The notes: generated by a model not told the origin, from the letters alone. A DNA stretch of 64,000 nucleotides from Streptomyces griseoluteus (GCF_004784465.1 NZ_SRRU01000005.1:434001-498000), one strand, 5' to 3'. Counted from the first letter of the stretch, positions 25,403 through 33,742 are shown. Numbers and translations are program-made.

Positions 25403-26269
25403 ATGCGGTCAAGTGGCTGGTATCTCACCGAAGACGTCGAAGACTTCCTCGCCCGTGCCGGAGGGTTTCTCCGGGCGCGGCCCGCGGAGCATGTCATGCA
25501 GCTCACGTGGGCCGACAGGGTGCGCACACGGGGGCGGGGGGCGTTCGAGCGGGCGCCCGTCTTCGGGGTGCTGGAGGAGGAGGGCCAGGTCAGCGGGACC
25601 TTCTACCATCTGCCGCCCCGCGCCCTCGGCCTCTCCCCGCTCACCCCCGCGCAGGCCGACAGCCTCGCCGCCCGCCTCGCGGACCTCGGGCACTCACCGA
25701 CCTCCGTCGGCGCGGACCACGACACCGCCACCGCCTTCGCCGAGGCGTGGCAGCGGCACACCGGCGCGACGCCGAAGCTCCGCGATGTACGGGTCCGCCT
25801 GTACCGGCTCGGCACCCTCACCCCGCCCGACCCGCATCCGGAGGGCCGGGCCCGTGTCCTCGGTGAGGGGGATCTGGACCAAGCCGTCTTCTGGTGCGGG
25901 GAGTTCGCCAAGGCTGTCGGGGAGGACGTGACCGTCAGCGCCGAGACCTGGCCGAGCACGCGGTACGCCGACAAGCGGTACACCCTCTGGGAGACCCCGG
26001 ACGGCACCCCCGTCTCCATCGCCGGCATGAACCCGCTCATCGGCGGCCAGATCCAGGTGGACATCGTCTACACCCCGGCCCACCTGCGCGGCCACGGCTA
26101 CGCCGCCGCCGTCTCCGCAGAGGTCAGCCGCGCCGCGCTGGCCGCCGGCGCCCAGGAGGTCGTCCTCTTCGCCGACCAGTCCAACCCCACCAGCAACGCC
26201 CTCTACCGACGCCTCGGCTACCGCCCGTTGAGCGACTGGTCGGGGTACGACTTCGTCGCTGCCGGCTGA
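25403..26269 (+). CDS. GNAT-family N-acetyltransferase
   Basis: 288 residues. The C-terminal half is a GNAT domain: SIAGMNPLIGGQIQVDIVYT (beta4), then the acetyl-CoA pyrophosphate loop in TPAHLRGHGYAAAVSAEVS, and the family end NALYRRLGYRPLSDW. The N-terminal 130 residues form a second, degenerate GNAT-like half seen in many Streptomyces two-domain acetyltransferases. Acyl acceptor unknown. A strong hairpin follows its stop. Confidence 0.9.
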   Translation: MRSSGWYLTEDVEDFLARAGGFLRARPAEHVMQLTWADRVRTRGRGAFERAPVFGVLEEEGQVSGTFYHLPPRALGLSPLTPAQADSLAARLADLGHSPTSVGADHDTATAFAEAWQRHTGATPKLRDVRVRLYRLGTLTPPDPHPEGRARVLGEGDLDQAVFWCGEFAKAVGEDVTVSAETWPSTRYADKRYTLWETPDGTPVSIAGMNPLIGGQIQVDIVYTPAHLRGHGYAAAVSAEVSRAALAAGAQEVVLFADQSNPTSNALYRRLGYRPLSDWSGYDFVAAG

Positions 26270-26281
26270 GCGCACTCCCGG

Positions 26282-26315
26282 CCGGGCCCGGCCGGCGTCA
26301 ACCCGGCCGGCCCGG
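26282..26315. terminator. Bidirectional hairpin between convergent genes
   Basis: CCGGCCGG (26288-26295) pairs with CCGGCCGG (26303-26310) around a 7-nt loop, extended outward by CCGGG with CCCGG. It lies between the convergent acetyltransferase and 46-codon genes. Confidence 0.75.
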
Positions 26316-26322
26316 TGACCGC

Positions 26323-26463
26323 TCAGCCTGTGCGGGCGGCCTCCGGTTCCGCGACGCGGACCTCGGCGGGCGTCCGCAGGCTCCGCACCTGCGGAGGTAA
26401 CCACGGCCCCGCACCCTGCGCCCGCCGGGCCGGCTCCTTCGCGGCCTTCGAAGTACTGGTCAT
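26323..26463 (-). CDS. 46-residue protein coupled to the upstream gene
   Basis: ATG 26463 overlaps the stop of the preceding gene (ATGA), and the frame runs to TGA 26323 with a GC-rich third position. The product starts MTSTSKAAKEPARRAQ, is basic then acidic, contains no cysteine and has a WLPPQVRSLRTPAEV core. Translational coupling is the main support. It could be a small accessory partner of the protein before it or an uncharacterised precursor peptide; no processing enzyme is nearby. Confidence 0.55.
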   Translation of the reverse strand: MTSTSKAAKEPARRAQGAGPWLPPQVRSLRTPAEVRVAEPEAARTG

Positions 26464-26873
26464 CTTCTGGTCTCCAGGAACTCCTGGAGGCTGTTCGCCA
26501 TGAGGTCGAACTGCCCGGTCACGGAGGGGCTGGTGGCCTGCCAGACGCGGCCGGAGCCGGAGAGGGCGCAGGGGTGGCCGTCGGCCGTCGCGGCGAAGAT
26601 CAGGGCCGGCTGCTCACCCGGGATCTCGATCTCGCCGTGCTCGCGGAACAGGGCGGCGACGGTCGCGGGCGGGTGGACGGAGTGGCCGTCGGGGAGGCGG
26701 GCCTCGGCCAGCACCCAGTACAGCGTGGTCAGGTCCGACGGGATCGGGGTGAGGTCCACGAGGGCGGCTGTCGCCCGGTGGCTCTCGTCCGTCGCCCGGA
26801 CCACGGTCGCCCCTCCCCGCGCGCACCAGGCCCGCACCCACCGCGCGTCGAGCCGCTCCTCAGCCGCGCCCAT
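26460..26873 (-). CDS. SUKH-4-like (SMI1/KNR4 superfamily) protein
   Basis: 137 residues. The pattern RATAALVDLTPIPSDLTTLYWVLAEA is divided by a loop, then TVAALFREHGEIEIPG, ALIFAATADGHPCALSGSGRVW and the terminal FDLMANSLQEFLETRR. This resembles SUKH-4 proteins, many of which are immunity proteins to contact-dependent toxins; no toxin gene is near. It overlaps the previous gene by 14 nt and the next by ATGA. The assignment is by eye and moderate. Confidence 0.55.
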   Translation of the reverse strand: MGAAEERLDARWVRAWCARGGATVVRATDESHRATAALVDLTPIPSDLTTLYWVLAEARLPDGHSVHPPATVAALFREHGEIEIPGEQPALIFAATADGHPCALSGSGRVWQATSPSVTGQFDLMANSLQEFLETRR

Positions 26874-27450
26874 GGCCACCCCCGGTCCACAGCGCCAGGT
26901 CGCTGCTCGTGGCGACCGCGAGGGTGCGGCCCGTGGGGGAGAAGCCGGCCGCGCGGAACTCGGAGTACGTGGAGTGGAAGATGTGCCACCAGGTTCCGCC
27001 CGGTGGACCGGCGTTGACTCCACCGTCCGCCGAGAGGAGGACCCGGGCGTGGGGCCAGTCCGGGCTGACCACGCTCATGGTCCAGCCCGTGCCCGAGCCG
27101 CTGTGCAGACCGCCGCCGAAAAGACCTGCGATGCGAATCGGGGTGCCCGCGACCGGACCGAGGCCGGGGCAGGTGAGGTCGGGTGACAGATCCGGGGTGT
27201 CCGTCTCGGGGTCCGGGTCGTGGTCGCGGGCGAGGCGCTCGCCGGTGACCGCGTCGAAGAGGCCGTGCCCGCTGCTGGAGACCACCATCACCAGGTCGTG
27301 CCCGGTCTCCGGGTGCACGGCGAAGCCGATGCCGAGCAGCCCACCTACCCCGACGAGCCCCTCCCCCACCGGCCGCCACGGCGACGGCGCCGGCATCACG
27401 GGCGCGGCGAGATACCGGTCCCGAAGTGCCCGCCGGTACTCCGTGCTCAT
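26860..27450 (-). CDS. Hypothetical protein in the TetR operon
   Basis: 196 residues starting MSTEYRRALRDRYLAAPV at ATG 27450, which overlaps the tetR stop (ATGA). Alternating beta-strand and loop segments (GLLGIGFAVHPETGHDLVMV, SGHGLFDAVTGERLARD, RAAGFSPTGRTLAVATSSDL) suggest WD-like or propeller strands, too few for a closed propeller. No membrane or signal segment. It is probably read through from tetR and coupled to the SUKH-like gene. I do not know its function. Confidence 0.7.
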   Translation of the reverse strand: MSTEYRRALRDRYLAAPVMPAPSPWRPVGEGLVGVGGLLGIGFAVHPETGHDLVMVVSSSGHGLFDAVTGERLARDHDPDPETDTPDLSPDLTCPGLGPVAGTPIRIAGLFGGGLHSGSGTGWTMSVVSPDWPHARVLLSADGGVNAGPPGGTWWHIFHSTYSEFRAAGFSPTGRTLAVATSSDLALWTGGGHGRG

Positions 27451-28022
27451 GGCGCCCCGTACCGCAGGCCATCCAGCAGCAACCCCACCATCCGCCCCGT
27501 GTGCCCGTCGTCGTCCTGGGCCGGGAGGGTCAGGTTGGCGACGGCTCGGAGGAGGTCGTTGGGGTCGGTGTCGGTGCGGATCTCGCCGGACTCGGCCGCG
27601 GCGCCGAGCAGATCTTCCAGGGCCGGTACCAGGCGGAGCTGGAAGTAGGACGGCAGGCTGTCGTAGGCCGGGTCGCCGGAGTGGAGGGCGGCGCTCAGGC
27701 CGCGCTTGGTGGCGATGAAGTGGGTGAAGCGGAGGAGCCAGAGGCGCAGGGCCTCTACGGGGGCGTGGCCGGCGGCGAGGGCGGGCGCGGTGTCGGCGCA
27801 GGCGTCGACCTCGTGGCGGAAGACGGCCGCGATGAGGTCGGAGCGCTGCGGGAAGTGCCGGTAGAGGGTGCCCGCGCCGACGCCCGCGCGAGCGGTGATC
27901 TGCCGTACGGGCGCGTCCACTCCGGACTCGGCGAACACCTCGGCGGCGGCCGTGAGCAGCGTGTCGATGCTGCGCCGCGCGTCGGCCCTCAGGCGCGGCC
28001 GGGACGGCTCGGCGTCGGTCAT
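27447..28022 (-). CDS. TetR-family repressor
   Basis: 191 residues. The N-terminal HTH (DAPVRQITARAGVGAGTLYR then HFPQRSDLIAAVFRHE) is canonical TetR/AcrR; the helical ligand-binding half ends LLLDGLRYGAP. The start ATG 28022 gives a normal-length N-terminal extension (MTDAEPSRPRLRADARRS). It faces an aldo/keto reductase gene across 121 nt holding two operator copies, so it likely represses that gene and its own operon. Such regulators often sense small electrophiles or aldehydes, which is a guess here. Confidence 0.92.
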   Translation of the reverse strand: MTDAEPSRPRLRADARRSIDTLLTAAAEVFAESGVDAPVRQITARAGVGAGTLYRHFPQRSDLIAAVFRHEVDACADTAPALAAGHAPVEALRLWLLRFTHFIATKRGLSAALHSGDPAYDSLPSYFQLRLVPALEDLLGAAAESGEIRTDTDPNDLLRAVANLTLPAQDDDGHTGRMVGLLLDGLRYGAP

Positions 28023-28043
28023 GGCAGACCTCCACTTGCTAAC

Positions 28044-28058
28044 CGGAACAGCGTTCCG
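28044..28058. promoter_or_regulatory. TetR operator copy 1
   Basis: CGGAACAGCGTTCCG, arms CGGAAC/GTTCCG around AGC. It is 22 nt upstream of the tetR start and is nearly identical to the copy at 28071-28085. Confidence 0.8.
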
Positions 28059-28070
28059 TATCGTTCTTCC

Positions 28071-28085
28071 CGGAACACCGTTCCG
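28071..28085. promoter_or_regulatory. TetR operator copy 2
   Basis: CGGAACACCGTTCCG, the same arms around ACC. Centres of the two copies are 27 nt apart; this one lies 59 nt before the aldo/keto reductase start. Confidence 0.8.
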
Positions 28086-28143
28086 TTTTCGTGAGCGTAA
28101 CGCGCCGCGGCGGGCCCTGGCCACCGCGGATTGGAGGAGACTC

Positions 28144-29181
28144 ATGAAGTACCGCACACTGGGCCGGACCGGCATGAAGGTCAGCCCCTACTGCCTGGGC
28201 GCGATGATGTTCGGCGCCGTCGGCAACCCCGACCACGACGATTCCGTACGCATGATCCACAAGGCGCTGGACGCCGGGATCAACTTCATCGACACCGCCG
28301 ACATGTACTCCTACGGGGAGTCGGAGGAGATCGTCGGCAAGGCGCTGAAGGGGCGGCGGGATTCCGTCGTGCTCGCCACCAAGGCGCGGCTGCCCATGAA
28401 CTCCGACGGCGTCGACCCCAACATGCAGGGCGCGTCCCGGCGTTGGCTGACGCGGGCGCTGGACGACTCGCTGCGCCGGCTCGGCACGGACCACGTGGAC
28501 CTCTTCCAGATCCACCGCCCCGACCCGGACACCGACATCGAGGAGACCCTCTCCGCCCTCACCGACCTGGTGCGCGCGGGCAAGGTCCGCGCGATCGGCA
28601 CCTCCAGCTACCCGGCCTCCGACATCGTCGAGGCGCAGTGGGTCGCCGAACACCACCGGCTCCAGCGGTTCCGTACCGAGCAGCCGACGTATTCGCTGCT
28701 CAACCGGGGTGTCGAGCGCGAGGTGCTGCCGGTGTGCGAGCGGTACGGCATGGGGACGCTGATCTACAGCCCGCTGGCCGGGGGCATGCTCACCGGGCGC
28801 TACCGCAAGGACCAGCCCGCCGACACCCACCGCTCCACCTACGGCTTCCGGTATCTGCGCGACGAGCGGCGGCTGGACACCGTGGAGCGGCTGATCCCGG
28901 TCGCCGAGGAGGCCGGTGTCTCGCTGACCCACCTCGCGCTGGCCTTCGTGATCAGCCACCCCGGCGTCACCTCCGCGATCATCGGCCCGCGCACGACGGA
29001 GCAGCTCGACGATCTGCTCGCCGGCGACAAGGTCACGCTGTCCGACGAGATCCTGGACCGCATCGACGCGGTCGTCCCGCCCGGTACGGACGTCGGCGCC
29101 CTCGACATGGAGTACGCCCCGCCCGCGATCACCGAGGCGCACCTGCGGCGCCGGTGGGCCGGGGAGCGGTCGGCCGCGTGA
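28144..29181 (+). CDS. Aldo/keto reductase
   Basis: 345 residues, AKR (beta/alpha)8 barrel. The catalytic tetrad is visible: Asp and Tyr in FIDTADMYSYGESEE, Lys in VVLATKARL and His in DLFQIHRPDPD. The NADPH-binding end (AIIGPRTTEQLDDLL) is intact. It reduces an aldehyde or ketone with NADPH; the substrate is unknown. Start ATG 28144 follows GGAGGAGA-like GGAGGAGACTC. Divergent from a TetR repressor with two shared operators, so it is presumably the induced target. Confidence 0.95.
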   Translation: MKYRTLGRTGMKVSPYCLGAMMFGAVGNPDHDDSVRMIHKALDAGINFIDTADMYSYGESEEIVGKALKGRRDSVVLATKARLPMNSDGVDPNMQGASRRWLTRALDDSLRRLGTDHVDLFQIHRPDPDTDIEETLSALTDLVRAGKVRAIGTSSYPASDIVEAQWVAEHHRLQRFRTEQPTYSLLNRGVEREVLPVCERYGMGTLIYSPLAGGMLTGRYRKDQPADTHRSTYGFRYLRDERRLDTVERLIPVAEEAGVSLTHLALAFVISHPGVTSAIIGPRTTEQLDDLLAGDKVTLSDEILDRIDAVVPPGTDVGALDMEYAPPAITEAHLRRRWAGERSAA

Positions 29182-29184
29182 GGG

Positions 29185-29670
29185 TCAGTACGACGGGTTC
29201 CTGCTCAGCCACTCCCGCAGGGTGGTGAAGTCGGCCGGGGTCAGCCCGTAGTCGTGGTCCACGCGGTGCAGCAGGGCCGGGGCGGGGTGGTGGACGGCGA
29301 CGTAGGCCCGGTCGGCCTCGGTGATCTCGTCGTCGATCCAGATGAACGGACGGCCCGCCGCGAACTTCACCAGCGGGCGCGTCTTCCAGTGGGTCAGCGC
29401 GGGCGGCTCCTCCTCGTCCGGCCACGGCACCACGGGCAACCGGGGCAGCCCCAGCCACGGCCCGACCACCGTGTTCGCGTCGTCCATCCAGGTCGACGCC
29501 CACACCAGCTCGCACCCCAGCTCCAGCAGCCTGGCGCCGAGCCGGGGATCGACCCGCCCGAGCAGCGGATGCCCACCCGTGCCGCCGCCCCGCTCGAACT
29601 CCGGGTACGCGCCGCCGGGGGCGCCGAAGGGGATGAGCGGACCGTCGATGTCGAGAAAGAGCAGCATCAC
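29185..29670 (-). CDS. HAD-domain protein (secondary phosphatase-like)
   Basis: 161 residues. The N-terminal nucleophile motif is LLFLDIDGPLIPFG (DxD). The second motif lies in LVWASTWMDDAN and the acidic motif in FIWIDDEITEADRA. These match the small HAD proteins common in Streptomyces with no cap domain, whose substrates are unknown. Its stop lies 4 nt from the convergent aldo/keto reductase stop. Confidence 0.88.
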   Translation of the reverse strand: MMLLFLDIDGPLIPFGAPGGAYPEFERGGGTGGHPLLGRVDPRLGARLLELGCELVWASTWMDDANTVVGPWLGLPRLPVVPWPDEEEPPALTHWKTRPLVKFAAGRPFIWIDDEITEADRAYVAVHHPAPALLHRVDHDYGLTPADFTTLREWLSRNPSY

Positions 29671-29733
29671 CCCTCAGCATCGGGCATGCGCGCACCTCCA
29701 GCCAGAAAGACCGGCGCGAGTGCGCGCCCGCGC

Positions 29734-30807
29734 TCACTCCCCCTGCGCCGCGTGCCACCGCGCCAGCGCCTCCGCCACCCGCCCCACGTCCGGCACCTCC
29801 ACCACACCCAGCGGGCGCGCCCCCCTCACCAGGATCTCCCGGAGCTTCACGGCGAGGGCGGTGGCCGGGGGCGCGGCGGGGTCCTCCAGCGCCAGGGCCG
29901 AGCGGATGACGTCCGTGAAGACGGACTGGGCGCGCTTGTAGGCGAGCAGGGGTGTCAGGTCGTCCGTCCAGCCGCGCACGCTCAGTGGGCGGACCGCGCG
30001 GACGGTCGTGTGCCAGCGGGCGGCGATCTCGCGGGACTGGGCGGCCGGGTAGCGCATGAGGTGGAGGTGGGTGGCGAGGTCGTACAGGGGGTCGCCGACC
30101 ATGGCCAGTTCCCAGTCGATGGTCCACAGGCGGTCGACCGGGTCGACGATGAAGTTCTCGCGGTGCAGGTCGGCGTGGAGGAGACAGAAGGGGCGCCGGG
30201 ACAGCCCGTGCACATGGGCCCGCAGATGCTTGAACGAGGTCTCGGTGAGGCCGAGTTCGGCGAAGAGACGCTCGAAGCGGTCGAGGTTTCGGCGGTAGAC
30301 GCGGTGCTCGGTGAAGTGGACGAGGCGTTCCAGGAAGCCGTCGCTGTCGCCGTCCGCGGGGCGGTCCTCGGCGGCGCAGCTCCGCTCGGCGGTGACGTCG
30401 GCCGGGCCGATCGCGGCGAGCCTGCCGAACAGCTCGGTGATCTGGCGGCACAGCGCCTCCGGCACCTCGGTGCCGGAGGGGTGGAGCGCGCCGAGCGTGG
30501 CGCCCTCGATGAACCGCATCAGCCGCAGCCCGCCGACCTCCACCAGGCCGGGGACGCGCGGCACGCGGTCGCCCAGCGCGGTGAGCAGGCGTTCCTCCGA
30601 GGCGAAGCAGCGCCGGTCGAACCAGAGCAGCCCGTCGCGGGGCTCCCGGCACTTCCACCGCCCCGGATGCAGCCGTGCGGCCTCACCGGCCAGCGGGAAG
30701 ACGTACGTCTCGTGGTGGTAGCCCTGGAGCGGACCCTCGACCACCTTCTCGTCGCCGCTGGCCCCGGCCGCGTTCAGCCGGGCAATCGAAACCGTTTCGG
30801 GGGACAT
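29734..30807 (-). CDS. Aminoglycoside phosphotransferase-family kinase
   Basis: 357 residues, protein-kinase-like APH fold. The catalytic loop is CLLHADLHRENFIVD and the DFG-equivalent is TIDWELAMVGDPLYDLATH. The N-lobe is short. Members phosphorylate aminoglycosides, choline, or other small alcohols; the VDPVDRLWTIDW segment is closer to choline/thiamine-type kinases than to known resistance enzymes, so resistance should not be assumed. ATG 30807 was chosen over a longer open frame lacking homology. Confidence 0.85.
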   Translation of the reverse strand: MSPETVSIARLNAAGASGDEKVVEGPLQGYHHETYVFPLAGEAARLHPGRWKCREPRDGLLWFDRRCFASEERLLTALGDRVPRVPGLVEVGGLRLMRFIEGATLGALHPSGTEVPEALCRQITELFGRLAAIGPADVTAERSCAAEDRPADGDSDGFLERLVHFTEHRVYRRNLDRFERLFAELGLTETSFKHLRAHVHGLSRRPFCLLHADLHRENFIVDPVDRLWTIDWELAMVGDPLYDLATHLHLMRYPAAQSREIAARWHTTVRAVRPLSVRGWTDDLTPLLAYKRAQSVFTDVIRSALALEDPAAPPATALAVKLREILVRGARPLGVVEVPDVGRVAEALARWHAAQGE

Positions 30808-30945
30808 GGCCCGTTCTCTCGCCGTGCGCCCTGCCGAAAGGGGCGGAAGTGGCAGCACGGTACCGCCTCGGGAGCGGGTCCCGGCCCCACGACTCCGGTC
30901 CGGTTCCCCCGGACCGGGGACAGAGCGCACACACGTGCCCGCAAG

Positions 30946-31710
30946 CTACCCGCGCAAAGCCAGCAGCACGGGCTCCAGGGAGGTGAGGACCGTGTCGGCG
31001 CCCGCGGCGCGGAGTTGCTTGGCCCGGCGCTCACCGCTCGCGTAGCCGAGGAAGCGGACCCCCGCCCGCTCGGCGGCGACGAGGTCGGTGGGCGAGTCCC
31101 CGATCATCAGCGCGGACTCGGGGGCGGCGCCCAGGGCGGCGAGGGCCCGGTTGAGGCAGTGCGGGTCGGGCTTGAGGCGGTGCAGGTCGGCGGTACGGCC
31201 GTAGATGTGCGGGGCGAAGCAGCCGGTCAGGCCGCGTCCGGCGAGGTAGGCGTGGACCACGCGCGGGGAGTTGTTGGTGGTGACGGCCAGCCGGGAGCCG
31301 ACGGCGGACCAGGTGCGGATCAGCGGGTCGGCGTACGCGGTCGGCAGGGCCGAGGCGGCGGCCAGCAACTCGTCCTGGGTCAGGCGTTCCTCCAGCTCGG
31401 CGACCAGGTCGCTGCCGGGGTGGCGGCGGTCCACCGCGCGCAGCACCACCTGCGGGTCAAGCGTCTCCCGCTCGTCCTCGGTGAGCAGCCCGCGCAGTCC
31501 GCGTCCGGCCAGCCACTCCACCAGCCCGGCCGCCACCCGCTCGGCGCGGTGCCGGGCGAAGAGGCGGCAGACCGGGCCGTCGAAGTCCCAGAGGACGACT
31601 CGCGCGCCGATCAGTTCGCGTAGCTTCTCGATCCCCTGGTCGCTCTTTTCCTCGACCGTTTCGGTCGCCATCAGCTCATGCTGCGTCGTTTCCGGCGTCT
31701 TGGAAGTCAC
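30946..31710 (-). CDS. devB: HAD-family hydrolase DevB
   Basis: 254 residues. HAD motifs in order: VVLWDFDGPVCRLFARHRAE (nucleophile DxD), SRLAVTTNNS (motif II), RLKPDPHCLNRAL (Lys) and ALMIGDSPTDLVAAERAG (acidic motif). GTG 31710 overlaps the devA stop by one base (TAGTG), so the two are coupled. In S. coelicolor this pair is devA-devB, needed for aerial growth and sporulation; DevB is a putative phosphatase with unknown substrate. Identification relies on that conserved arrangement. Confidence 0.85.
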   Translation of the reverse strand: MTSKTPETTQHELMATETVEEKSDQGIEKLRELIGARVVLWDFDGPVCRLFARHRAERVAAGLVEWLAGRGLRGLLTEDERETLDPQVVLRAVDRRHPGSDLVAELEERLTQDELLAAASALPTAYADPLIRTWSAVGSRLAVTTNNSPRVVHAYLAGRGLTGCFAPHIYGRTADLHRLKPDPHCLNRALAALGAAPESALMIGDSPTDLVAAERAGVRFLGYASGERRAKQLRAAGADTVLTSLEPVLLALRG

Positions 31711-32582
31711 TAGGAGAGTGTCAGGTCCGTCGTGATGGTTTCCCAGAGGGCGTCGAACCACTTCTGCGACTGTTCCACGAAGGAGGCGTCCCGTTGACCC
31801 GACCGCTTCTCGAAGGAGAACAGCATCGACTCCGAGCCGAGGGTGTCGAACATCTCCAGGGTGCCGGTGTCGGTGGGCTCCTCGCGCCGGGTGACCATGT
31901 AGTACGCGTACAGCGCCTCCGCGCCGTTGAGCAGGTACAGCTTGGCCGGCGGGGTGAAGGGCAGCGCGCGGAAGGTGACGTGGACGTCGATGTCGTGCGT
32001 GGCGCGCAGGGCGTTGAGGTTGTACTGGAGCACCTGCCCCTGGGCGTTGCGCATCGCCAGCCAGCGCCGGTGCACCGGGTCAGCGTCGTCCCCCCCGGGG
32101 TCCACCGGGACCGGGAAGGCGAGGCTGATGTCCCGCGAGGGCAGCAGGACGCGGACGTCGATGCGCTCGGGGCGCACCCGGCCCTCGTGGATCAGCCGCA
32201 GCGGCTCGCCGAGCGCGGGGATCAGGCTCTGCGCGGTGAGGCAGACGGCGTCCACGCGGACGTGGGGCGCGGTGAACGCCTCCGCCAGCCGGTGGGCGAG
32301 GGCGACCATTGTGGGCTGGGGGCCGTCCTGGGCGGGGGCGGGCTCCGCGACGCGCGGCGGGCTGCCCTTGGTGACGCCGGTGAGCAGACCCTCGTCGTGC
32401 AGCAGGCGCAGCGCCTGGCGGACCGCGCCGCGCTCCACGCCGAACTCCTCGGCCAGCTCGGCCTGGGTGGGCAGCCGCTCGCCCGCCCTCAGCTCGCCGG
32501 CGCGGATGCGGGCGCGCAGGGCGTCGGCGATCTCCTGGGCGGTGAACCGTCTGCCGCTCACTGCCACGTTCTCCTGGGTCAC
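31710..32582 (-). CDS. devA: GntR-family developmental regulator DevA
   Basis: 290 residues. The N-terminal winged helix (RLPTQAELAEEFGVERGAVR) is GntR type; the C-terminal sensing part ends WFDALWETITTDLTLS. Known as DevA from S. coelicolor, where loss blocks development. The start GTG 32582 has no ribosome site but sits directly after a promoter copied in front of devE at the same distance, suggesting a leaderless mRNA. A second GTG at 32561, preceded by AGGAG, is the alternative. It is coupled to devB. Confidence 0.86.
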   Translation of the reverse strand: MTQENVAVSGRRFTAQEIADALRARIRAGELRAGERLPTQAELAEEFGVERGAVRQALRLLHDEGLLTGVTKGSPPRVAEPAPAQDGPQPTMVALAHRLAEAFTAPHVRVDAVCLTAQSLIPALGEPLRLIHEGRVRPERIDVRVLLPSRDISLAFPVPVDPGGDDADPVHRRWLAMRNAQGQVLQYNLNALRATHDIDVHVTFRALPFTPPAKLYLLNGAEALYAYYMVTRREEPTDTGTLEMFDTLGSESMLFSFEKRSGQRDASFVEQSQKWFDALWETITTDLTLS

Positions 32583-32674
32583 GACCAAACGGTACAACCT
32601 CAGTTCATCTACGGGCAGTTGTCGGCAAGTAGCTGCCAAGTGCGGACCACCGGGCAAGAGTTGGCCGCCAACTC
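32583..32674 (-). promoter_or_regulatory. devA promoter and operator
   Basis: Elements shared with devE: GGCAGTT ending 38 nt upstream of the GTG (32614-32620), TACAAC 11 nt upstream (32593-32598), and a palindrome GAGTTGG-CCG-CCAACTC (32658-32674) centred 84 nt upstream. The palindrome begins within the devE stop region. Likely DevA/DevE binding site. Confidence 0.65.
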
Positions 32675-32676
32675 GG

Positions 32677-33579
32677 CTACCCCAGCACCAGATCCGAGCT
32701 GATCGTCTCCCACAGCGCGTCGAACCAGAGCCGGGACTGCGTCACGAACTCGGTGTCCCGCTCCCCCGCCCCCCGCGCGAAGGCGAACAGCATCGACCGG
32801 GTGCCCTCGGCGTCGTACAGCGTCAGGTGCTCCGGGCCGATGTCCCGCTCGCGCCGGGCCAGCGTGTAGTACGCGAACAGCGCCTCGGAGCCGTTGAGCA
32901 GGTACAGCTTGACCGGTGGCGTGAAGGGGAGCGCGCGGAAGCGGACCCGGACGTCGATGCCGTGCGTGGCGCGCAGCGCGAGCAGGTTGTGCCGGAGCAC
33001 CTGGCCCTGGGCGTTGCGCTGGGCCAGCCAGCGCCGGTGCAGCAGAGCGGTGTCGGCGGCGTCCACCGGCGCGGGGAAGGCGAGGGCGATGTCGCGGCTC
33101 GGCAGCAGCAGCCGTACGTCGATCTTGGCCGGTTTCAGCCCTCCCGCGTGGATCTGGCGCAGCGGTTCCCCGATGGCGAGGGTGAGCGAGACGGAGGTCA
33201 GGCAGAGGGCGTCCACGCGGACGTGCGGGACCGCGAAGGCGGCCGCGACGCGGGGCGCGAGGCCCGCCATCGTGGGCTGCGGCGGCGCGGCCGGGCCCAC
33301 CGCGCCGGGCGGGACGGCCACCGTGGCCGGGCTGCCCTGCGACGATCCGGCGAGCAGCCGCTCCACACGCAGGATGCGCAGCGCCTCGCGGACCGTGCCG
33401 CGCTCGACCCCGAACTCCTCGGCCAGCTCCGCCTGGGTGGGCAGCCGCTCGCCGGGGCGCAGTACGCCGGTGTCGATACGGGTGCGCAGGGTGTCGGCCA
33501 CCACGCGAGAGGTGACGCGTGAGGGGTGTGACCGTGGTGACCTCTTCCGCCCAGTGGCGGAGACGTGTTCCGGGTCCAC
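32677..33579 (-). CDS. devE: GntR-family paralogue of DevA (DevE)
   Basis: 300 residues, the same layout as DevA with roughly 60% identical residues by eye (RLPTQAELAEEFGVERGTVR, AQGQVL, ALPFTPP-KLYLLNG, WFDALWETISSDLVLG). In S. coelicolor the tandem paralogue is devE, with a distinct developmental role. GTG 33579 is directly preceded by the duplicated promoter core and no ribosome site, hence probably leaderless. Here devE and devA lie in tandem with only 94 nt between. Confidence 0.82.
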   Translation of the reverse strand: MDPEHVSATGRKRSPRSHPSRVTSRVVADTLRTRIDTGVLRPGERLPTQAELAEEFGVERGTVREALRILRVERLLAGSSQGSPATVAVPPGAVGPAAPPQPTMAGLAPRVAAAFAVPHVRVDALCLTSVSLTLAIGEPLRQIHAGGLKPAKIDVRLLLPSRDIALAFPAPVDAADTALLHRRWLAQRNAQGQVLRHNLLALRATHGIDVRVRFRALPFTPPVKLYLLNGSEALFAYYTLARRERDIGPEHLTLYDAEGTRSMLFAFARGAGERDTEFVTQSRLWFDALWETISSDLVLG

Positions 33580-33682
33580 GGATAAAGGCTACAACTTCCC
33601 GCCATCTTGCGGCAGTTCGCGGGATGATGGTTATGAGCCGCTTCCACGCGGCTATAACTACAGTGAAGTTGGCAGCCAACTT
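33580..33682 (-). promoter_or_regulatory. devE promoter and operator
   Basis: GGCAGTT (33611-33617) and TACAAC (33590-33595) sit at the same distances from the GTG as in devA. The palindrome AAGTTGG-CAG-CCAACTT (33666-33682) is centred 95 nt upstream, 11 nt further than in devA. An extra hairpin (33631-33657, TTATGAGCCGC/GCGGCTATAA) is unique to devE. Confidence 0.65.
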
Positions 33683-33720
33683 GACCGACATGGCCGAGCT
33701 TTCCGGCGGTTGGCCGACCG

Positions 33721-33742
33721 GGCTCCCCTCCGGAGGGGAGCC
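33721..33742. terminator. 22-bp perfect palindrome upstream of devE
   Basis: GGCTCCCCTCC is followed directly by its complement GGAGGGGAGCC. It can end the minus-strand acetyltransferase transcript before devE. Confidence 0.7.

Noticed and set aside
32600..32615. Single PHO-box-like unit GTTCATCTACG upstream of devA
   Set aside because: Only one unit, with no second repeat in phase.
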